Shown here one piece after another: positions 33,613-42,125 of a stretch of DNA of 64,000 bases. Numbering within the stretch: the first letter of the stretch is position 1; every line of letters begins with the position of its first letter. The notes beneath the pieces were generated by a model. That model was not told where the DNA came from and did no database searches. It saw only the letters and a list, made by a program, of their open reading frames with translations. The position numbers and the translations under genes are program-made. The DNA is from CAVSUR01 sp963731285 (GTDB lineage: Bacteria; Actinomycetota; Actinomycetes; Streptosporangiales; Streptosporangiaceae), in NCBI GenBank assembly GCA_963731285.1, contig CAVSUR010000009.1, forward strand, positions 1-64,000. Direction: 5' to 3'.

Positions 33613-33715
33613 GCCCGTTCCACGTGTGCCGGGGCCGCCTGGTTCACCAAGTCAGGCTGCGCTCCGGGCACGGCAGCCCTGGCGCACGACTGGCGGGAGG
33701 GCTTTACTAGGCCTG

Positions 33716-34258
33716 ATGAAAGGCAGGGGCGCGGCACGCTGGCATCGCGCGGCCATTGGCGCCGTGGTCATGCTCCTCGCGGTCGGCTGCGGCAGCGCGA
33801 GCCGCCCCGCCCGGCAGCCCGGGTCCGGGCCGGATGCGAGCCCGGCAGCGGGTGCGCGGGCCGCCGCCGGCTCGGCGCGGCGGCGGGAGCTGGCTGCCGC
33901 CTACCTGAAGATCGCGATGGCCGGGAACCGGCGGCTGGAAACAGACTTCGGGCGGCTGGCGGGCCGCGACCACGGCCACCGGGCCGCGGCCGACCTGCGC
34001 GACGCGGCCGCGACCGAAAGGCTGTTCGACCGGCGGCTGCTGCGGCTGCGGCTGCCGCCCGCTACCGAGTTCTTCGCGCGCTTCCTGGTCTGGGCGAATC
34101 AGGCCCGGGCCACGCTGAGCGGCACCGCGGCCAGCTCGGTGTCGCTACGGCAGCTGGCCCGATACCGGCAGCGTCTTGATGCCGCTAACGTGCCCGTCGA
34201 GCAGGCTGTCACGATCATCCGGCACCGGCTCGGCCTGCCGCCCCCCGAGACCAGCTGA
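33716..34258 (+). CDS. Lipoprotein with helical DUF305/DUF4142-like domain
   Basis: A 180-residue protein with a lipobox: MLLAVGCGS near residue 25, so it is exported and lipid-anchored. The mature part is helix-rich (AYLKIAMAGNRRLETDFGRL, YRQRLDAANVPVEQAVTII) with a His in GRDHGH; it could be a DUF4142-like or copper-type helical bundle, but I cannot assign it firmly. It is next to the COG4315 genes, so it may belong to the same envelope function. Confidence 0.6.
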   Translation: MKGRGAARWHRAAIGAVVMLLAVGCGSASRPARQPGSGPDASPAAGARAAAGSARRRELAAAYLKIAMAGNRRLETDFGRLAGRDHGHRAAADLRDAAATERLFDRRLLRLRLPPATEFFARFLVWANQARATLSGTAASSVSLRQLARYRQRLDAANVPVEQAVTIIRHRLGLPPPETS

Positions 34259-34434
34259 CCCAGCCGCCACGAACCGGGCGGCGGGCGCCATCCTGTTCAT
34301 GGCATGCGCCAGAATATCCTGGCGAGCCATGCATCCGGCCGGCAGATACGGACTGATGCACCGCGCCTGGGCCCTGCCGCCCGCCCGACCGGATAGCCCG
34401 GCCCGTTCGAGCCCGGGCGCCGGGATTGCACGCC

Positions 34435-34569
34435 ATGACCGGCCCTGGCAGCTGCGAGGATGCGCGCCTGGCCCTGGGCGGGTACGTGCTCGGGGCCCTC
34501 GGCCCCGCCGAGCGCACCGTCGTGGGCCGGCGGCGCGGTGTCCGGCATCCGCCGGGCCGGTGTCGCTGA
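34435..34569 (+). pseudogene. Truncated anti-sigma factor N terminus (zf-HC2 type)
   Basis: MTGPGSCEDARLALGGYVLG then ALGPAERTVV is the standard start of a zinc-finger anti-sigma factor. The HxxxCxxC part is lost after about 34520 and the frame stops at TGA 34567. Nothing else is supported in 34259-34698. Confidence 0.55.
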
Positions 34570-34698
34570 TAACCCTGCCGGTCCGGGTACCCCGGGCGGG
34601 GGCCGCTACGGCAGGCCGGGATGAAAGCTGGTGAACGGATCGGGCTGCCGGTCCGTGACATCAGTAGCACTCGATCACTGCTGAACAGGAGACCCACG

Positions 34699-35253
34699 AT
34701 GCGCATCAGCTGGCTGGCACCCGCCGGGATCGCCGCCGTCGCCCTGGCCGCCGCCGCGTGCGGCGGCTCCTCTTCGGGAGCGGGCAGCACGGGCGGCAGT
34801 TCCCCCGCCGCAGCACCCGCCACCTCCCGCGCCGCCGCATCGACATCCGCGGCGCTGAAGACCGCGAAGGCCGGCGGCGCGACCGTGCTGACCAGTGCCG
34901 GCGGCTTCACCTTGTACTGGTTCGTCCCCGACACGGCCACGGCATCGAAGTGCAACGGCGCCTGCGCCAGGTACTGGCCGCCGGTCAAGGGGCCAGCCAC
35001 CGCCGGTGCCGGCATCACCGGCAAGCTGACCGTGATCAAGCGGTCCGACGGGTCGATGCAGGCGGTCTACAACGGGCACCCGCTCTACACCTACGTCGGT
35101 GACACCAAGCCCGGCCAGGCCAAGGGCAATGGCCTGAACCTGTCCGGCGGAGTCTGGCACGAGGTCACCACCACCGGCGCTGTCGCCCCCGCAGCCCACT
35201 CGTCCTCCTCCAGCGGAAGCAGCGGCGGAGGCGGGGGCGGGTACGGGTACTGA
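34699..35253 (+). CDS. COG4315-type secreted lipoprotein
   Basis: A 184-residue protein. Signal peptide with lipobox AAAACGG, low-complexity Ser/Ala linker, then the COG4315 domain with paired cysteine segments (KCNGACARYWPPVKGPATAG) and YNGHPLYTYVGDTKPGQAKG, ending in a Gly/Ser-rich tail. ATG 34699 follows AGGAG at good spacing. Function unknown; homologues often sit beside ECF sigma factors, and a truncated anti-sigma gene lies just upstream. Confidence 0.8.
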   Translation: MRISWLAPAGIAAVALAAAACGGSSSGAGSTGGSSPAAAPATSRAAASTSAALKTAKAGGATVLTSAGGFTLYWFVPDTATASKCNGACARYWPPVKGPATAGAGITGKLTVIKRSDGSMQAVYNGHPLYTYVGDTKPGQAKGNGLNLSGGVWHEVTTTGAVAPAAHSSSSSGSSGGGGGGYGY

Positions 35254-35376
35254 GCCCTGCCCTCCCTCGCGGCCGCCGGGCGTTCTCCGCTGACCCGGCG
35301 GCCGCGAGAGACCGCCTGGCGGCGGCCGCCGCCAGCTAAGGCAATCCAGGCCACGGCGGCACCCGGGACAGGAACG

Positions 35377-35817
35377 ATGAGCACTATCGCGGGCATCACC
35401 TGGCTCGCCGCGGTCCTGGCCGGGCTGTTAATGCTCGCGATCTGGCTGATCGAGCTGGACCGCGACTACCAGCGCCGCGCTGCCACCCGGCTGCCCGTGC
35501 CGGTGCTGTCCGCCCACGCCCTGCTGGGCCTCGGCGGCCTGCCCATCTGGATCGCCTACATAATCACCGGCGAAGACAAACTCTCGTGGACCGCGGTCGT
35601 GATCCTGGCTTGCGCCGCCCCGCTCGGCGTGATCATGGCCTTCCGCTGGCTCGGGGTATACCGAGCGCACGCCACCGGGACCAGCATCGAGCAGGCCACG
35701 GCCGCGATCCCCCCGGAACGGCACATCCCGCCAGCCGCTGTCATCGTGCACGGGCTCTTCGCCGGCACCACCGTCACCCTCGTCGTGCTCACCGCGCTCG
35801 GAGTCGGCCCCAGCTGA
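35377..35817 (+). CDS. Four-helix membrane protein
   Basis: A 146-residue protein with helices at about residues 5-27, 44-64, 68-90 and 118-142 (WLAAVLAGLLMLAIWLIEL, IVHGLFAGTTVTLVVLTAL). Conserved-looking charged residues (ELDRDYQRR, RHIPPAAVIVHG) lie between helices, and a His in the last helix could be functional. No family recognised. It lies directly downstream of the COG4315 lipoprotein on the same strand and may be co-transcribed. Confidence 0.6.
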   Translation: MSTIAGITWLAAVLAGLLMLAIWLIELDRDYQRRAATRLPVPVLSAHALLGLGGLPIWIAYIITGEDKLSWTAVVILACAAPLGVIMAFRWLGVYRAHATGTSIEQATAAIPPERHIPPAAVIVHGLFAGTTVTLVVLTALGVGPS

Positions 35818-35977
35818 CTCCGGCCGGCGGCTCGGGAGCCGGTTCGTAATGGCCCGGTTCACAATGGCACCCTCGGGTTTCGTGCTCGCCGGCGGCCGGT
35901 TGCTAGACTTCCGGGCGTACCGCACTGGCAGCGGCCGCCGTCCATTCAGCGTGTTATTCATGCCCGGAGGCCTGCTG

Positions 35978-36946
35978 ATGTCATCGATCGAGGTGCGGCC
36001 GTTCCGGCGGAGTGACCGGGACCAGCTGACAGATCTAGTGAACGCCCATGCCGCCGCGGTGGTGCCCGGGATGGGCGCGTCGGTCAGCGCCGTGCTGTCG
36101 TCGCTGGAACGGCAGCCCGGCGAGTTCATCGAGGATCCCTGGGTCAGCGAGCGGATGACGCTGGTCGCCGAGCAGGCAGGCCGGGTCGCCGCCGCCGCGC
36201 ATCTGCTGCGGTACTTCGCCGACGAGCGGGCGGGCCGGGCGGCGCGGGACGTCGGGGCGATCCACTGGCTGCTGTTCTGGCCCGAGGCGCCGGAGGGGAA
36301 TCCGTGCTGGCCGGACGCGAGGCCCGCCGCGGACGCGCTGATGGCCGCCTGCCTCGGGCAGCTGGAGGCGTGGCAGGTGACGCGCCAGCATGCGGGCGGG
36401 GAGCTGCCGGTCCGGGGCGTGTACGGGATCCCCGAGCAGTGGCCGCACATCAGCGCGCTCTATCAGCAGGCCGGGTTTACCCACAAGGGGCACACCGAGA
36501 TCATCTACCTGGCCCGGCTGGCCGATCTGCCCCGCCCGGCCCGGCCGCCGGCCGCCGGCCTGTCGGTCCGCCGGTCGGTGGGCATGAACGGGACGCGCCT
36601 GTCCGCCGTGGCCGGCGGCGAGGTGATCGGCTACATCGAGGCGGAGGTCTTCGAGGAGGGCGAGCGCCTGTCACGGCACGGCGGCTGGGCCGATGTCGGC
36701 AATCTCCACGTTGCGGCCCCGTGGCGGCGCCACGGGGCCGGGTCCTGGCTGCTGCGGCAGGCCGCCGGCTGGCTGGAAGCCGCCGGCGTCGACCGGCTCC
36801 TGGACTACGCCTGGCTCGAAGGCACCGACCCCGGCGGGCAGAGTTACGACGGCTACCGGGCCTTCCTGGCCGCCGCCGGCTTCCGCGAGCTGACCCGCAC
36901 CAAGTGCGGATGGAGCCGTGCGGACCCGGGGAATGGCGGGCACTAG
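35978..36946 (+). CDS. Tandem GNAT-fold N-acetyltransferase
   Basis: A 322-residue protein. The N-terminal half has degenerate GNAT features (SIEVRPFRRSDRDQLTDLVN, TLVAEQAGRVAAAAHLL). The C-terminal GNAT domain has the acetyl-CoA loop HVAAPWRRHGAGSWLLRQAA and GYRAFLAAAGF. ATG 35978 with GGAGG seven bases upstream is chosen over two longer starts. The substrate is unknown. Intact. Confidence 0.8.
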   Translation: MSSIEVRPFRRSDRDQLTDLVNAHAAAVVPGMGASVSAVLSSLERQPGEFIEDPWVSERMTLVAEQAGRVAAAAHLLRYFADERAGRAARDVGAIHWLLFWPEAPEGNPCWPDARPAADALMAACLGQLEAWQVTRQHAGGELPVRGVYGIPEQWPHISALYQQAGFTHKGHTEIIYLARLADLPRPARPPAAGLSVRRSVGMNGTRLSAVAGGEVIGYIEAEVFEEGERLSRHGGWADVGNLHVAAPWRRHGAGSWLLRQAAGWLEAAGVDRLLDYAWLEGTDPGGQSYDGYRAFLAAAGFRELTRTKCGWSRADPGNGGH

Positions 36947-36977
36947 CCCAGCGCGGCGGGATCACCGTCCGGGCGGG

Positions 36978-37514
36978 TCACGGGCTTAGGGAGCGGAGCC
37001 CGGTGAGGAGTGGTTGCTGCAGGTCGAGCTGGTAGGTCTGGCCGATGAGGTCGACGCCGTAGGAGTGATGGGGATGCTCGTCGGCGAGCACGAAGCCGGC
37101 CTTCAGGTAGAGGTGGATAGCGGCGCGCAGGACGTCGTTGGTCCATAGCACCAGGCCGTCGTAGCCTTTGGCGCGCGAGAAGGCAATCGCGGTGTCCAGG
37201 AGCTGGCGCCCGATTCCGCGGCCCTGCGCGTCCGGGTGAACGAGCAGAACCCGGAGCCTGGCCGCAGTGCCGCCGGCCGAGATGACGACGACGGAGCCGA
37301 TCCGGGTGCCGTCCATCTCGGCGATCCAGGCCGCCTCGCGCTCGGCGTCGTGGCTGCTGCCGTAGTCGGCCACGATCTGGGCGACGGAGGCCTCAAAGGT
37401 GCTGTCCCAGCCGTACTGGCTCGCGTACAGCTCACCGTGGGCCATGACCACCCAGCCGAGATCTCCCGGCTGGTCCAGGGGCCGTATGACCGCGTTGCCG
37501 TCTGCCATCGCCAT
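36978..37514 (-). CDS. GNAT-family N-acetyltransferase
   Basis: A 178-residue protein: LLVHPDAQGRGIGRQLLDTA is the acetyl-CoA-binding loop, followed by YDGLVLWTNDVLRAAIHLYL and KAGF. Such domains are often fused behind a MarR regulator (AIHLYLKAGF-type); here it is free-standing. A TGAAAC-GAGT-GTTTCA dyad 27 bases upstream of the start probably controls it. Convergent with the tandem GNAT gene. Confidence 0.85.
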   Translation of the reverse strand: MAMADGNAVIRPLDQPGDLGWVVMAHGELYASQYGWDSTFEASVAQIVADYGSSHDAEREAAWIAEMDGTRIGSVVVISAGGTAARLRVLLVHPDAQGRGIGRQLLDTAIAFSRAKGYDGLVLWTNDVLRAAIHLYLKAGFVLADEHPHHSYGVDLIGQTYQLDLQQPLLTGLRSLSP

Positions 37515-37540
37515 CTCCGTCTGCTCTACGGCACACTACT

Positions 37541-37556
37541 GAAACGAGTGTTTCAC
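37541..37556. promoter_or_regulatory. Palindromic operator upstream of the GNAT gene
   Basis: TGAAACGAGTGTTTCA: 6-base arms around GAGT, of the kind bound by TetR-family repressors. No such gene is adjacent. Confidence 0.55.
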
Positions 37557-37557
37557 T

Positions 37558-37740
37558 CAGCAGGATAACCCCAGGCCGGATCCGGCACGATCCAGATCAC
37601 CTTCCGCCGGAAGTGGACCACCGCGGCGACGTCGTAAACTCCATGCCGCGGAACTCGCGCAGGTCCGTGACGGCGAGCCCGGCCTCCTCGGCGCCGATCA
37701 CCGACCACCTCGGGTCGCGCGGCCGTGGCGCTGGAAAGCG
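37558..37740 (-). pseudogene. SAM-dependent methyltransferase C-terminal fragment, frameshifted
   Basis: The minus strand gives EEAGLAVTDLREFRGMEF, then in another frame VYDVAAVVHFRRKVIWIVPD and WGYPAE. This is the usual end of a class I methyltransferase. The SAM-binding region is absent. 37741-38225 has no gene that I can support. Confidence 0.6.
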
Positions 37741-38225
37741 GCTGGCCGCCTCGGCGGCCAGCCGCTTTCCGCTGGTGGGGGGTGAGGCGTTAGTACCGGC
37801 GCAGCCCGGCGGCGGCGCGCTGGCAGGGCCCGGCGTCACGCCGTAACAGCGGCCGAACCAGCGGCACGGGTGGCTTTGATCCGCGAACCCGGCCCGCGCC
37901 GTCGGCAAGATCTTCAAGGGGCTCCCGCTGCACCCGTGACCCCGGCTGCGGCCCGCAGCTGCAGGGCACCATGAGCCGGACGGTGTAATGCGCGCACTCG
38001 TGGCCGCGCACCTGGGCCAGCGCGTCGGACAGGCGCCGGGCCCTGCACCGCGGCGCCTTCGCCGTGGGCGAGGCTAGCCTGCCGGTAACGTCCTGCCCGC
38101 GCCGGACTGCATAACCAAAAAATCAGGCCGCAAAACTTGCCGGCTGTTGATTCGGCCGGGGGGCGTTCGTGACTTCAGGTGAAGGCCCGGCACGAGACCG
38201 GGTCCGCCCGAACAGGAGGACCGAG

Positions 38226-38573
38226 ATGACCCAGTACCTGCTGGCCGTGCACATGGCCGAGGGCGAGCCGGAGCGCTCGCCGGAGCAGACCCAGGAGGCA
38301 TACGCCTCAGTCGGCAAGTTCAACACCGAGCTGCAGGCGGCCGGCGTGTGGGTGTTCGCCGGCGGCCTGCACCCGCCGGCCACCGCGACGGTCGTGCACG
38401 CGCAGAACGGGAAGGTGCTCACCACCGACGGCCCGTTCGCCGAGGCCAAGGAGCAGCTGGGCGGCTTCTGGGTCATCGAGGCCGCCGACCTGGATGCCGC
38501 GCTCGACTGGGCGGCCAAGGGCTCAGCGGCATGCGGCGGCCCGGTGGAAGTGCGGCCATTCCAGGAGGTCTAG
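38226..38573 (+). CDS. YCII/DGPF-domain protein
   Basis: A 116-residue protein with a YCII-related fold (QYLLAVHMAEGEPERSPEQT, VLTTDGPFAEAKEQLGGFWV: the DGPF motif). ATG 38226 follows AGGAGG. It lies eight bases upstream of an ECF42-type sigma factor; DGPF proteins are the standard genetic partners of that sigma group. A second pair lies at 43.6-45.8 kb. Confidence 0.88.
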   Translation: MTQYLLAVHMAEGEPERSPEQTQEAYASVGKFNTELQAAGVWVFAGGLHPPATATVVHAQNGKVLTTDGPFAEAKEQLGGFWVIEAADLDAALDWAAKGSAACGGPVEVRPFQEV

Positions 38574-38581
38574 ACCCAGCC

Positions 38582-39811
38582 GTGCCGACGCCAGATACCG
38601 CCGCGATCGAGCGGGCCTACCGGCACAGCGCGGGCCGGGCGGTAGCCATCCTGGTCCGCCTCTTCGGTGACATCGATCTCGCCGAGGAGGCGGTCCAGGA
38701 GGCCTTCGCCGTGGCCGCCGACCGCTGGCCGGCCACCGGCGTGCCGCCCAACCCCGGCGGCTGGATCGTCACCACGGCCCGCAACAAGGCGCTCGACCGG
38801 CTGCGGCGAGAATCCACCCGGTTCGGCCGGGAAGCCCAGGCGGTCCTGCTGCAAGAGCAGGTCGCGGCCGGCGATGCGGACCGGGAGGAGGCGGGGCCGG
38901 TGCGCGATGACCGGCTGCGGCTGATCTTCACCTGCTGTCACCCGGCCCTGGCCGCCGAGGCGCAGCTCGCCCTGACGCTACGGCTGATCGCCGGGCTGCA
39001 GACCCCCGAGATCGCCCGCGCGTTCCTGATCCCCGAGGCGACGGTGGCCCAGCGGCTGGTCCGGGCTAAGCGCAAGATCCGGGACGCCCGGATCCCCTAC
39101 CGGGTGCCGCGCGACGCCCAGCTGCCCGACCGGCTGCCGTTCGTGCTCGCGGTGGTCTATCTGGTCTTCAACGAGGGTTACACAGCCTCGGCGGGCGAGG
39201 ACCTGATCCGGTCCGAGCTGTGTGCCGAGGCCATCCGGCTGGCCCGGCTGCTGGCCGGGCTGATGCCTGACGAGCCCGAGGTCCGCGGCCTGCTGGCGCT
39301 GCTGCTGCTCACCCAGGCCAGGAGCGCGGCCCGCACCGGCCCGGACGGCTCGCTGGTCCTGCTCGGCGACCAGGACCGCGGCCGCTGGGATGGCGCCCTG
39401 ATCGCCGAGGGCTGCGATCTGGTCCGGGCCTGCCTGCGCCAGGGGCGGCCCGGGCCCTATCAGCTGCAGGCTGCGATCGCCGCCGTGCACGCCAGCGCCG
39501 CCACCGCCGCCGGGACCGACTGGGCGCAGATCCTCGCCCTCTACGACCAGCTGTGCGCGGTCGCGCCGACCCCGGTCGTCGCGCTGAACCGGTGCGTGGC
39601 GGTGGCCGAGGTGCATGGCCCGGCGGCCGCGCTGGACCTGGCCGACCGGATCGACCTTGACGGTTACTACCTGCTGCACTCGGTGCGCGCGGACCTGCTG
39701 CGCAGGCTCGGCCGCCGGGACGAGGCCGCGGCGGCGTACGGCGCGGCCATCACCCGCACGGCCAACCAGGCCGAGCAGACGTTCCTGCGGCGGCAGCGCG
39801 GCAGCCTGTGA
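38582..39811 (+). CDS. ECF42-type sigma factor with C-terminal helical domain
   Basis: A 409-residue protein. Region 2 (GRAVAILVRLFGDIDLAEEA, PGGWIVTTARNKALDRLR) and region 4 (LRLIAGLQTPEIARAFLIPE, VAQRLVRAKRKIR) are followed by a long TPR-like/DUF6596 domain (VYLVFNEGYTAS, LNRCVAVAEVHGPAAAL) that marks ECF42. The extension replaces an anti-sigma factor in controlling activity. GTG 38582 is chosen because GGAGG lies upstream and the longer frame is antisense to nothing conserved. It probably regulates its DGPF partner. Confidence 0.88.
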   Translation: MPTPDTAAIERAYRHSAGRAVAILVRLFGDIDLAEEAVQEAFAVAADRWPATGVPPNPGGWIVTTARNKALDRLRRESTRFGREAQAVLLQEQVAAGDADREEAGPVRDDRLRLIFTCCHPALAAEAQLALTLRLIAGLQTPEIARAFLIPEATVAQRLVRAKRKIRDARIPYRVPRDAQLPDRLPFVLAVVYLVFNEGYTASAGEDLIRSELCAEAIRLARLLAGLMPDEPEVRGLLALLLLTQARSAARTGPDGSLVLLGDQDRGRWDGALIAEGCDLVRACLRQGRPGPYQLQAAIAAVHASAATAAGTDWAQILALYDQLCAVAPTPVVALNRCVAVAEVHGPAAALDLADRIDLDGYYLLHSVRADLLRRLGRRDEAAAAYGAAITRTANQAEQTFLRRQRGSL

Positions 39812-39961
39812 CACCCGGCCGGGGCCAGTGGCGCGGCCAGCCGGGTGCCTGGCCGCGCGGGATGGGCGGCTGGCCGGAGGGGCGCACGGCATGACAGTTT
39901 GGTAGCGGGCAGCGCGCCGCGGCGCGGGCAACCGCACGGCGCTGGCTTGAAGGAGGCACCG

Positions 39962-40930
39962 GTGGGCGGCGACGACATGGTGGCGCAGGCCGCCGCCGAG
40001 CTGTACGCGACCGATCCCGGCGAGTTCGTCGGCCGCCGTGACGCGCTCGCGGCCCGGGCCCGCGCGGCGGGCGCCGCGGCCGCGGCCAAGCAGATCGCGG
40101 GCCTGCGCAAGCCGACCCGGTCGGCCTGGGTGCTCAACCAGCTGTCGCGTGCCGATCCCGGCGCGGCCGGGCAGCTGGTCGGCCTGGGCGAGCAGCTGCG
40201 CGCCGCGCAGGAAGCCCTGGACGGCGACGCGCTGCGGGAGCTATCGGTGCGGCGGCGGCGGCTCATCGACGCGCTGGCTCGCGCGGCGTTCGCCGCGGCC
40301 GGGCTGCACGCGCCGCCCGCCGCCCTGCGGGAGGAGGTCACCGGCACGCTCGGCGCGGCCTTGGCTGATCCGCAGGTGGCGGCACAGCTGCAGGCCGGGG
40401 CGCTGGAACGGGCTGCCCGCCGGGAGGGGTTCGGATCGGCTGCCCCGCCGGTGCTTACCCTGGTGCCGGCCGCGCGCCGCTCCGGCGAGCCGTCTCACCG
40501 TTCCGCCGGCCCCGGCCGCGGCGGGCGGTCCGATGGATCCCCGGCCGGCTCGGTGGCGGCTCCATCCGCCGCGCAGGCGCGCCGCGCCGCAACCTCGCCC
40601 GGGCAGGCCGCGGCCGGCCCGGGCAGCCAGCGCCGCGCCGGGGTGACCACACTGGCCGGCGCCCGGGCGAAAGCCGATGCGCAGCGGCGCCGCCATGCGG
40701 TCGCCGCGGCGCAGCAGCAGCTCGCCGAGGCCGGCGCCGACGCCGCGGCTGCGGCGGAGGAGCAGCAGGAGGCCGAGCACGCGGTCCGGCTGCTGGAGGT
40801 TCAGCTGGCTGATGCCCGGCAGCGGCTGGCCGCCGCCCGCGACGGCCTGGCCGAGGCCCGGATGCGCGGCCGCCAGGCCGCCGCCGCGCAGCGCCGCGCC
40901 CGCCAGGCCCTGGACCGGCTGCAGGACTAG
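39962..40930 (+). CDS. Alanine-rich coiled-coil protein
   Basis: A 322-residue, Ala/Arg/Glu-rich protein. The N-terminal domain (residues 5-150: ELYATDPGEFVGRRDALAAR, GLRKPTRSAWVLNQLSRADP) is conserved in actinobacteria. A Ser/Pro-rich linker follows, then a long coiled coil (AQQQLAEAGADAAAAAEEQQ and onward). GTG 39962 has AGGAGG upstream. Unknown function; perhaps structural or DNA-associated. Confidence 0.65.
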   Translation: MGGDDMVAQAAAELYATDPGEFVGRRDALAARARAAGAAAAAKQIAGLRKPTRSAWVLNQLSRADPGAAGQLVGLGEQLRAAQEALDGDALRELSVRRRRLIDALARAAFAAAGLHAPPAALREEVTGTLGAALADPQVAAQLQAGALERAARREGFGSAAPPVLTLVPAARRSGEPSHRSAGPGRGGRSDGSPAGSVAAPSAAQARRAATSPGQAAAGPGSQRRAGVTTLAGARAKADAQRRRHAVAAAQQQLAEAGADAAAAAEEQQEAEHAVRLLEVQLADARQRLAAARDGLAEARMRGRQAAAAQRRARQALDRLQD

Positions 40931-41102
40931 CACTCACCCGGCCGCCCGCCCGCCCGGCCGGGCAACCCGGCGGCTGTCACAACCAGCGGCACCGCCCATG
41001 GCTGCCACATTCGCGGGCTGCATCCGGGACCGCCGCAGGTGTTACCGGCACCGGTGCTGGGCAGTACGGCAGGGTCACCGGCGAAACGGGGGTAGCTCCG
41101 GC

Positions 41103-41509
41103 ATGCGGACTGAAGGCCAGCTCACGCTGACCGTGAACGGCTCCGAGCACCAGATCGAGATCGACAACCGCACCACGCTGCTGGACGCGCTGCGCGAGTC
41201 GCTCGGCCTGACCGGCACCAAGAAGGGCTGTGATCACGGCCAGTGCGGCGCCTGCACGGTGCTGCTCGGCGGGCGGCGCGTCAACGCCTGCCTGGTGCTG
41301 GCGGTCGCCGCGGCGGGACGCTCGATCACCACGGTTGAGGGGCAGGCCGGGCCGGCGCGGGCTGGTCCAGTGCCGTCACCGCGGATGTCGCCGCGGCCAC
41401 GACCGGCCTGGACGACGCGGAGATCCGCGAGCGGATGAGCGGCAACCTGTGCCGCTGCGGCGCTTACGTCAACATCGTCGCCGCGATCAAGACGGCGGCT
41501 CGGCGATGA
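41103..41509 (+). pseudogene. Molybdenum hydroxylase 2Fe-2S subunit with internal deletion
   Basis: Small subunit of a xanthine dehydrogenase/CO dehydrogenase-type enzyme. The plant-type ferredoxin cluster is intact (CDHGQCGACTVL and the following Cys). The helical domain begins too early: the segment with CGYCTPGQ is missing after VEGQAG, and the text resumes in another frame at ERMSGNLCRCGAY. One 2Fe-2S cluster therefore cannot form. The stop overlaps the next ATG (ATGA). A deletion of about 100 bp plus a frameshift looks like true decay. Confidence 0.75.
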
Positions 41510-42125
41510 GGCAGTTCGGCTACGTCCGGCCGGGCCAGGCGGACTCGGCGCTGCGCGCGGCCGCGGACGGCGACGCCCGCTACCTGGGCGGCGGCACGAA
41601 CCTGATCGACTTGATGAAGCTCGGCGTCGAGGCCCCCGGCCTTCTGGTCGACGTGACCGGCCTGCCTTACGACCAGATCGCGCCCACCCCGGCCGGCGGC
41701 CTGATGATCGGTGCCACCGTGCTCAACAGCGACCTGGCCGCTGACCCGCGGTCCGCCGGGACTACCGGTGCTGGCCCAGGCCGTGCTGGCCGGCGCGTCC
41801 GGGCAGCTGCGTAACATGGCCACCGTTGGCGGCAACCTGCTGCAGCGCACCCGCTGCGGCTACTTCACCGACATCACCAAGCCCTGCAACAAGCGCACGC
41901 CGAGGCCGGCTGCCCGGCCCGCGGCGGCGAGCACCGCAATCACGCCATCCTCGGCGCGTCCGCGCACTGCATAGCCACTCACCCCTCCGACATGGCGGTG
42001 GCCCTGGTCGCGCTGGACGCCACCGTGCGCGTGCTGGACGCCAGCGGGGCCACCGCGATCCCGGTGACCGGCTTGTACCGGCTGCCCGGCGACCGCCCCG
42101 ATATCGAGCACAATCTCGCCGCCGG
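41506..42125 (+). pseudogene. Molybdenum hydroxylase FAD-binding subunit, frameshifted and truncated
   Basis: Three frames follow one another: MRQFGYVRPGQADSALRAAA through GGGTNLIDLMKLGV (frame one), VLAQAVLAGASGQLRNMATV, GGNLLQRTRCGYF (frame two), and ILGASAHCIATHPSDMAVAL, VTGLYRLPGD (frame three). These are FAD-binding motifs of the medium subunit, with the family GGN-LLQRTRC motif. The C-terminal third is missing; the sequence runs directly into the large subunit. Not functional as read. Confidence 0.75.

Noticed and set aside
37741..38225. Possible small gene on the minus strand (CGPQPGSRVQREPLEDL)
   Set aside because: No start with a ribosome-binding site and no recognisable domain. Composition alone does not support it.
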